48,771 nt of DNA from Alphaproteobacteria bacterium (GTDB lineage: Bacteria; Pseudomonadota; Alphaproteobacteria; RF32; CAG-239): positions 1 to 48,771 of the forward strand of contig JAGAZZ010000007.1 of the NCBI GenBank assembly GCA_017939155.1, given 5' to 3'. The notes under the pieces were generated by a model that was not told the DNA's origin, ran no database searches, and was given only the letters and a program-made list of their open reading frames with translations. Of the stretch, positions 43,983 through 48,771 are shown one piece after another. Position 1 is the first letter of the stretch, and each line of letters starts with the position of its first letter. The position numbers and the translations under genes were made by a program.

Positions 43983-45323
43983 TTATTTTCTTTTATTCAT
44001 GTATTCCGTTAACCAATGAATGTTATATTGCCCATCAATAAATTCATTTTGGGAAATAATATCCTGATGTAACGGAATCGTCGTCTTAACGCCCATGATG
44101 ATAAACTCTTCCAAAGCCCGACGCAAACGCATCAAAGCGGCGTTTCTGGTCTTGGCATGAACAATGAGTTTAGCAATCATACTGTCATAAAACGGCGGAA
44201 TGGAGTATCCCGAATAAATCTCGGAATCAACACGGATTCCTAAACCGCCCGGAGCGTGCCACTCGGTAATCTTGCCGGGGCAGGGCGCAAACGTTTCCGG
44301 GTCTTCGGCGTTAATACGACACTCAATCGCGTGTCCTTTAAACTGAATATCATCTTGTGTATAGCCCAAAGCCGCGCCTGAGGCAATGCGGATTTGCTCA
44401 CGCACAATATCAATTCCCGAAACAGCCTCCGTAATCGGATGCTCAACTTGAAGACGAGTGTTCATCTCTAAGAAATAAAACTTGCCGTCTTCATACATAA
44501 ATTCGAGCGTTCCTGCGTTTTGATAGCCGATTTTCTTAATCGCATTGCAGACAATCTCGCCGATTTCTTTACGTTGTGTGTCATTCAAAGCCGGTGACGG
44601 GCATTCTTCAATCACTTTTTGATGATTACGTTGAATAGAGCAGTCACGTTCGCCCAAATGAACCACATTGCCGTATTTATCCGCTAAAATCTGCATTTCA
44701 ATATGCCGCGGGTGCTGTAAATATTTTTCCATATACACGACGTCAGACGGAAAAGCCGCTTTAGCTTCCGCTTTGGCCATGGTGTAAGCTTCGCCGATGT
44801 CATCATCGGAATAAGCCACTTTCATTCCTTTGCCGCCGCCGCCGTCTTTGGCTTTAATAATCACCGGATAACCGATTTTATTAGCCCACACTTTAGCGTC
44901 TTCAACACTCTCAAGAGCCGTTGACCCCGGGGTAATCGGAAGACCGGCTTCAATAGCTGCTTTTCTTGCCGTAATCTTATCACCCAATAAGCGCATTTGC
45001 TCAGCACTCGGACCGATAAACGTAATGCCGTGCAATTCAACCATCTCGGCAAAATCAGCGTTTTCAGATAAAAAGCCGAAGCCCGGGTGAATAGCGTCCG
45101 CGCCCGTAATCAATGCCGCGGAAATAATCGCCTGTTTGTTCAGATACGATTCGGAAGACCTTGCAGGCCCGATACAAACCGCTTCATCAGCCAAACGAAC
45201 GTGCATGGCATTAGCATCGGCCTCAGAGTGAACCGCCACCGTGCGAATACCCATTTCTCGGCAGGCTCTGTGGATTCGAAGCGCAACTTCGCCGCGGTTT
45301 GCAATTAAAACTTTCTCAAACAT
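43983..45323 (-). CDS. accC: Acetyl-CoA carboxylase, biotin carboxylase subunit
   Basis: ATP-dependent carboxylation of biotin on AccB, the first half-reaction of malonyl-CoA synthesis. 446 residues, normal length. N terminus KVLIANRGEVALRIHRACREMGI. ATP-grasp domain with KAKDGGGGKGMKVAY (about 160), HPRHIEMQILAD, RDCSIQRNHQKVIEE and EMNTRLQVEHPITE. C-terminal domain with GHAIECRINAEDP and IPPFYDSMIAKLI. Directly downstream of accB (21 bases), the classic accBC order. Confidence 0.97.
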   Translation of the reverse strand: MFEKVLIANRGEVALRIHRACREMGIRTVAVHSEADANAMHVRLADEAVCIGPARSSESYLNKQAIISAALITGADAIHPGFGFLSENADFAEMVELHGITFIGPSAEQMRLLGDKITARKAAIEAGLPITPGSTALESVEDAKVWANKIGYPVIIKAKDGGGGKGMKVAYSDDDIGEAYTMAKAEAKAAFPSDVVYMEKYLQHPRHIEMQILADKYGNVVHLGERDCSIQRNHQKVIEECPSPALNDTQRKEIGEIVCNAIKKIGYQNAGTLEFMYEDGKFYFLEMNTRLQVEHPITEAVSGIDIVREQIRIASGAALGYTQDDIQFKGHAIECRINAEDPETFAPCPGKITEWHAPGGLGIRVDSEIYSGYSIPPFYDSMIAKLIVHAKTRNAALMRLRRALEEFIIMGVKTTIPLHQDIISQNEFIDGQYNIHWLTEYMNKRK

Positions 45324-45344
45324 TTAAAAATTCCCAAAAAAAGT

Positions 45345-45830
45345 TTATTCAATCACAACCAAAGGCTCACCGTATTCAACCGGGTCGCCGCTTTCAACCA
45401 AAATTTTAACCACTTTGCCGCCTTTGTGCGCTTTAACCGGGTTAAAGGTTTTCATAGCTTCAACCAAGCAAACCGTGTCACCTTCAGCCACCGTGTCACC
45501 CGGTTTAACATAATCCGGAGATTTCGGGTCAGCAGACAAATAAACCACACCAACCATCGGCGATTTAACCGCATTCGGGCTGTTCGTATAGTCAACCTCA
45601 GCGCTTTCAGCGGGAGCACTGGTTGTTGCAACCGGTGCCGCAGCCTGAGAAACCGGAGCAGGGGCAACCGCTGGAGCTTGTGCAAACGCACCTGTTACGG
45701 CAACGCCGGCCGGTTGTCTTGATAGGGAGATTCGGCAGCTTTCATCCTCGTATTCTAATTCGGTTAAATTTGTTTTATCTAAGATTTCTGCCAGTCTGCT
45801 TATAATTTTTGTATCCAAGGGATTAGACAT
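45345..45830 (-). CDS. accB: Biotin carboxyl carrier protein of acetyl-CoA carboxylase
   Basis: 161 residues. An N-terminal helical dimer part, an Ala/Pro-rich flexible linker (about 45-85) and a C-terminal biotinyl domain with VEAMKTFNPV; Lys127 is the biotinylated residue. Start at 45830 has GAGAGGA eight bases upstream; a longer reading to 45926 lacks a good site. First gene of a leftward operon accB-accC-membrane protein-DUF805-two glycosyltransferases. Confidence 0.95.
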   Translation of the reverse strand: MSNPLDTKIISRLAEILDKTNLTELEYEDESCRISLSRQPAGVAVTGAFAQAPAVAPAPVSQAAAPVATTSAPAESAEVDYTNSPNAVKSPMVGVVYLSADPKSPDYVKPGDTVAEGDTVCLVEAMKTFNPVKAHKGGKVVKILVESGDPVEYGEPLVVIE

Positions 45831-45980
45831 AATTATCCTCTCAATTAAAATTAAATTCTTTCCATTCATAAGCCGACATTCAAAAAAATACAAGCATTTT
45901 CTTCCATCTCTCCCCAAACAATGCACAAAAAGCGCAAAAACAGAGCGTTATATTGTTATTTTTAAAGCCGGAAACGCCGC

Positions 45981-47042
45981 TTATTTTAACAAAGCCTTAT
46001 ATTTGCTTCGCAAACTTCTGTAATGCGCCTTCAACTGTCCAAACGTAAAACACGCTAATAATTTATAAAGACGATACTTAAAGAGATACTCTGGTCGATT
46101 GCGCAATTTTTCATAAAGCCCGTTAAAACGCATAAATAAGATTTCTTCGTAAAACGGCGTCAGCCGTGCATAATGCCAAAATATATCCGCCGCCTCTTTA
46201 TCAGGAAAATGCCATGGTTTGAAAGCTGTAGTGTAGTGAATAATTGCAGGGTCTTTTATTGTTTGCGTATATTCAAGACGATATTCTTGAGGATAAGCCA
46301 TAAACTCTTCCGGCTTCATCAAAGAATTTCCGTATTGACAATTCCATTTCATCTCCGCCAGTTGATTTTGCCCGTAAAATACAACATTAAGCACATCTTG
46401 GTCAGGATAATGAAATTTAGGAAGCGATAAAGCCGCCTTTAGTTTTTCCTCATACCAAACAAGGTCAATTTGCCTTATATTAAACAGCAAAACGCCCGAA
46501 TTGAAATAAAGCTCCGGATTTTCGACACCGTAGTCTTTGTATAGCTGAAAATGCTTATTTTTTTGTTTAACAATCTGAGAAAGAGGGTCGAGAACGGCAA
46601 TCAATTTTTTGTCGTTAAAGTTTTTTCTATAAAAATCCTTAATATTCTGATGAAAGCAAACATCCGAATCAACATACATCACTCGGTCAAATTTTTGCAT
46701 AATAAACGGAATAAACAAGCGGTAATACATACTTACCGACCAATAGCTGAAAGCATTTAGGGAAATTCCGCTGAATTTTGCTTTAATGTAAGCATCTAAA
46801 TTAAAAAAGCGCAAACTAAAATTTTTCGGCAACATTGCCGCCAAAAGCTTTTTATTGCGCTCTGAAATATCATTTTCAAACAAAATTATATCATAAAGTT
46901 CATTGGGTTTGCTGTTTATAATCAACGACTTCAACGCCACGCCGAAATAAGGCGTGTAATTATTATCCGGTGCAAAAACCAACGTATAAGCATTTGGGTT
47001 GGCAAATGCAGGTTCAATTAAATATTCGATATTATTGCTCAT
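45981..47042 (-). CDS. Family 8 glycosyltransferase
   Basis: 353 residues, retaining GT-A enzyme like the LPS alpha-galactosyl/glucosyltransferases (WaaI/WaaJ/RfaJ). TLVFAPDNNYTPYFGVALKSL opens the domain. MYVDSDVCF carries the metal-binding DSD at 125-127. YFNSGVLLFNI, YPDQDVLN and IIHYTTAFKPWHF complete the family pattern. Basic C-terminal helices suggest membrane association. GAGGA precedes the ATG, and a structured leader with an intrinsic terminator ends just before that site, so expression may be controlled by attenuation. 150 bases separate its stop from accB. Confidence 0.9.
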   Translation of the reverse strand: MSNNIEYLIEPAFANPNAYTLVFAPDNNYTPYFGVALKSLIINSKPNELYDIILFENDISERNKKLLAAMLPKNFSLRFFNLDAYIKAKFSGISLNAFSYWSVSMYYRLFIPFIMQKFDRVMYVDSDVCFHQNIKDFYRKNFNDKKLIAVLDPLSQIVKQKNKHFQLYKDYGVENPELYFNSGVLLFNIRQIDLVWYEEKLKAALSLPKFHYPDQDVLNVVFYGQNQLAEMKWNCQYGNSLMKPEEFMAYPQEYRLEYTQTIKDPAIIHYTTAFKPWHFPDKEAADIFWHYARLTPFYEEILFMRFNGLYEKLRNRPEYLFKYRLYKLLACFTFGQLKAHYRSLRSKYKALLK

Positions 47043-47057
47043 ATATCCTCACATAAC

Positions 47058-47085
47058 AAAAAAAAGCCGCTTGATGAAGGCGACT
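47058..47085 (-). terminator. Terminator immediately before GT8 ribosome site
   Basis: AGTCGC (47085-47080) pairs with GCGGCT (47070-47065), with one G-U, nine-base loop, followed by Us 47064-47058. The GT8 Shine-Dalgarno site follows within ten bases, so this terminator must be bypassed for GT8 expression from upstream. Confidence 0.65.
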
Positions 47086-47215
47086 GGGAGTTAGAAGCAA
47101 TTTCTTGAATTGTGCAGCTATTTGGCATAACCTTATTAACTGCCTCCCAGTCAATAGACCAAAAGGCAGTTTTTTACGCCTGTAAACAGGCAACAAGAAG
47201 AGGCTTCTAAACCTC
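47058..47215 (-). ncRNA. Candidate structured leader RNA / attenuator
   Basis: Read on the minus strand. Closing helix 47210-47203 with 47098-47091 (8 pairs), a 3x3 internal loop, then 47199-47194 with 47107-47102 (6 pairs). Inside are hairpins 47191-47178 (GCCTG-TTTA-CAGGC) and 47171-47138 (AACTGCC...GGCAGTT). The loop of the second holds GACTGGGAG (47152-47144), which can pair with CTCCCAGTC (47090-47082) just outside the helix, giving a pseudoknot. That partner shares bases 47085-47082 with the left arm of a terminator (AGTCGC 47085-47080, GCGGCT 47070-47065, seven Us). Not matched to a known class. Confidence 0.6.
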
Positions 47216-47405
47216 ACTATGTTCATCATTCATAGCAAGAAAAAACTATAAGCAATGCCAAAATATGTCAAATAGTTTTTATACACTTATCAAAAGATTA
47301 AAAAAATCCTCTTTCTGTTTTTGGTGTGAAAACGCGTTTTGCTGACTATTTTTTAACTAATAACAGATATATTATCGTCGGTATAACTTAACAAGAGGAG
47401 TGAAA
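47216..47405. other. Intergenic region before FtsK-like gene
   Basis: Holds a possible minus-strand promoter for the leader RNA (TTGACA 47271-47266 and TATAGT 47250-47245, but a short 15-base spacer) and a perfect 12-base palindrome AAAACGCGTTTT (47329-47340). A clear + strand promoter for the FtsK-like gene was not found. Confidence 0.4.
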
Positions 47406-48641
47406 ATGCGCGATTTAACCGAAGTTTTGCTAAACTATGACATCAACGGCACCGTTAAAACCATCACCCAAGGTCCGCTGTTGCAAATAATCGAGTTTGA
47501 ACCCAAAGCCGGCACAAAATTAAAAAACATACTGGCAGTGGAAGAGGATATTCGCCGTGAACTGGGCGTTTCCTCGCTCAGAATTGAACCATCAAACACC
47601 AATAACAGCATTTTGTTTCAAATCCCCTTAGATGAGTTTGACACTATTGATTTTAAAACGCTTCTGGAGTCGCCCCAATTTCTCACCGCTAAAACAAAGC
47701 AAACTCTGCCGCTCATCTTAGGCGCGGATATAACAGGAACTCCTGTTATTGCGGATTTATCAAAAATGCCCCACCTCTTAATCGGCGGCACCACCGGCTC
47801 CGGCAAATCAGTCGGTTTGAATACGTTTATCTTATCGTTAATGGCGGCTCTTCCACCCCAAGAGCTCAAATTTGTCCTGATAGACCCCAAAAAGATAGAA
47901 TTCAGTATCTATAATAACCAAAAATATCTCTTAACGCCCGTCATCACTGAAACCGCGGAAGCTATCGCCATTCTCAAATATTTAACCGAAGAAATGGACC
48001 GCCGTTATGAGCTTTTGAGCGAAAAGATGAGCAAAAATCTGGCTGAGTATAATACCTCAGGGCAGGGGAAGCTTCCTTACATTGTCTGCGTTATAGATGA
48101 GTTTGCTGACCTGATGGCGCTTGATAAAAATGTGGAAAAAGACGTAATGCGCTTGGCGCAAAAAGCCCGCGCCGCCGGCATACACTTAATCCTTGCCACA
48201 CAGCGCCCCTCGGTTGATGTTGTCACCGGTGTCTTAAAAGCCAATTTTCCGACCAGACTTTCCTATAAAGTCGCAAGCTCTGCAGATTCGCGCACGATAT
48301 TAGATACAACCGGCGCTCAAAGCCTGCTCGGTCGCGGCGATTCGCTGTTCTTGGCGGCAAACGGCAGCTTAATCCGTCTGCATGGCGCTTATATCACAGA
48401 TTCGGAAATAGCAACATTGCTCAAACCTTATCGTGAGCAAATTCGCCCGTTGAAGTTAGCTGAAAAAACAGAAATACAAACCCAAAACACTCCCGAAAAA
48501 CCCAAACAACCGCTTTATAAAAGAATTTTTAACTTTTGGGGCAATCTGCGCCAAAAGGATAGGGATATGATTATCAAAGTCGCTAAATACGCGTTTGCTT
48601 ATCTTGCCGGTTTCTTGAGTAACAGAAAAAATAAAAAGTAA
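47406..48641 (+). CDS. FtsK/SpoIIIE-type ATPase lacking membrane and gamma domains
   Basis: 411 residues. DNA-pumping motor of the FtsK family: Walker A GTTGSGKS at 128-135, DPKKIEFSIYNNQKYLL, Walker B IVCVIDEFADL near 225-235, LATQRPSVDVVTG, and GRGDSLFLAANGSLIRLHGAY. An N-terminal alpha-like domain precedes the motor. The four-helix membrane domain and the C-terminal winged-helix gamma domain of chromosomal FtsK are absent; the C terminus is a short basic/hydrophobic tail instead. The ATG at 47406 follows AAGAGGAG; a GTG two codons earlier is too close to it. It is probably a second, specialised FtsK-like protein rather than the division FtsK. Confidence 0.85.
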   Translation: MRDLTEVLLNYDINGTVKTITQGPLLQIIEFEPKAGTKLKNILAVEEDIRRELGVSSLRIEPSNTNNSILFQIPLDEFDTIDFKTLLESPQFLTAKTKQTLPLILGADITGTPVIADLSKMPHLLIGGTTGSGKSVGLNTFILSLMAALPPQELKFVLIDPKKIEFSIYNNQKYLLTPVITETAEAIAILKYLTEEMDRRYELLSEKMSKNLAEYNTSGQGKLPYIVCVIDEFADLMALDKNVEKDVMRLAQKARAAGIHLILATQRPSVDVVTGVLKANFPTRLSYKVASSADSRTILDTTGAQSLLGRGDSLFLAANGSLIRLHGAYITDSEIATLLKPYREQIRPLKLAEKTEIQTQNTPEKPKQPLYKRIFNFWGNLRQKDRDMIIKVAKYAFAYLAGFLSNRKNKK

Positions 48642-48701
48642 CGTCAAAACAAACAATTGATAACATATTCACAAAAATATGTAAAAAATCAAAAAAAACG
48701 C

Positions 48702-48730
48702 TTGCCAACTAAAAAAAACTCCTATATAAT
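48702..48730 (+). promoter_or_regulatory. Promoter of right-edge tRNA gene
   Basis: TTGCCA at 48702-48707, 17-base spacer, perfect TATAAT at 48725-48730, 14 bases before the tRNA. Confidence 0.75.
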
Positions 48731-48743
48731 CCTATCTCGTACC

Positions 48744-48771
48744 GGCCAGATAGCTCAGTTGGTAGAGCAGA
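48744..48771 (+). tRNA. Partial tRNA gene (5' end, probably tRNA-Phe)
   Basis: GGCCAGA acceptor strand, TA, then a D arm with AGCTCAGTTGGTAGAGC; the gene is cut by the window end. The 5' part resembles bacterial tRNA-Phe, but the anticodon is not in the window, so identity is tentative. Confidence 0.7.

Noticed and set aside
47058-47215. 6S RNA, SRP RNA or tmRNA piece
   Set aside because: The fold is branched with a pseudoknot rather than a single long hairpin, the SRP loop motif is absent, and no tag peptide or tRNA-like end is seen.
47221-47280. Sigma-54 type promoter (TTGGCATTGC read on minus strand)
   Set aside because: GG and GC are only four bases apart instead of ten, so it does not fit sigma-54.

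Overview
The window looks like a chromosomal stretch of a Gram-negative alphaproteobacterium, probably an uncultured host-associated lineage of moderate-to-low G+C. The lineage call is inference. It rests on LpxI as the UDP-diacylglucosamine hydrolase, a GTTC-N7-GTTC site of the alphaproteobacterial LexA type next to a umuC-like gene, and an initiator tRNA whose anticodon stem is AGG/CCU. No plasmid, prophage, insertion sequence or CRISPR array is visible.

Left part (1-11.6 kb): a Band-7/SPFH membrane protein, a repeat-rich spacer, a Y-family polymerase divergent from dUTPase around the LexA-type site, TrkH, a GT-C type membrane protein, a large unknown protein and a lipoprotein.

Middle (11.8-34.2 kb): envelope polysaccharide genes. 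An operon psd - glycosyltransferase - hldE - gmhA - gmhB - GT9 heptosyltransferase makes ADP-heptose and LPS inner core. Next come a GT2 enzyme, a MORN-repeat lipoprotein, a hexapeptide acyltransferase overlapping glmS, and a GT2/RgpF pair. Three monocistronic genes or unknowns follow (a WG-type lipoprotein, a helical-repeat protein and a membrane-anchored unknown). A second polysaccharide operon (RgpF family, GT2, glf, and a 1142-residue triple glycosyltransferase) is very A+T-rich in its core and looks partly acquired.

Right part (34.3-48.8 kb): initiator tRNA, lpxI-lpxB-comEC, then a leftward operon accB-accC-two membrane proteins-two paralogous glycosyltransferases, a GT8 gene preceded by a candidate structured leader RNA, a short cytosolic FtsK/SpoIIIE-type ATPase, and the 5' end of a tRNA gene cut by the window edge.

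Together the genes supply lipid A (lpxI, lpxB), fatty-acid precursor (accBC), phosphatidylethanolamine (psd), UDP-GlcNAc precursor (glmS), heptose core and galactofuranose-containing glycans.

The observations most worth a second look are: ten GGGNAGGG octamers (nine are GGGCAGGG) all on the + strand and none on the other, matching the FtsK-orienting KOPS consensus; a pseudoknotted attenuator-like RNA at about 47.06-47.21 kb; paired perfect palindromes over a promoter at 27.37-27.41 kb followed by a 34-codon leader ORF; repeat modules whose stem sequences vary while flanks are conserved; an initiator tRNA with a defective T stem; and a set of monocistronic genes without Shine-Dalgarno sites.
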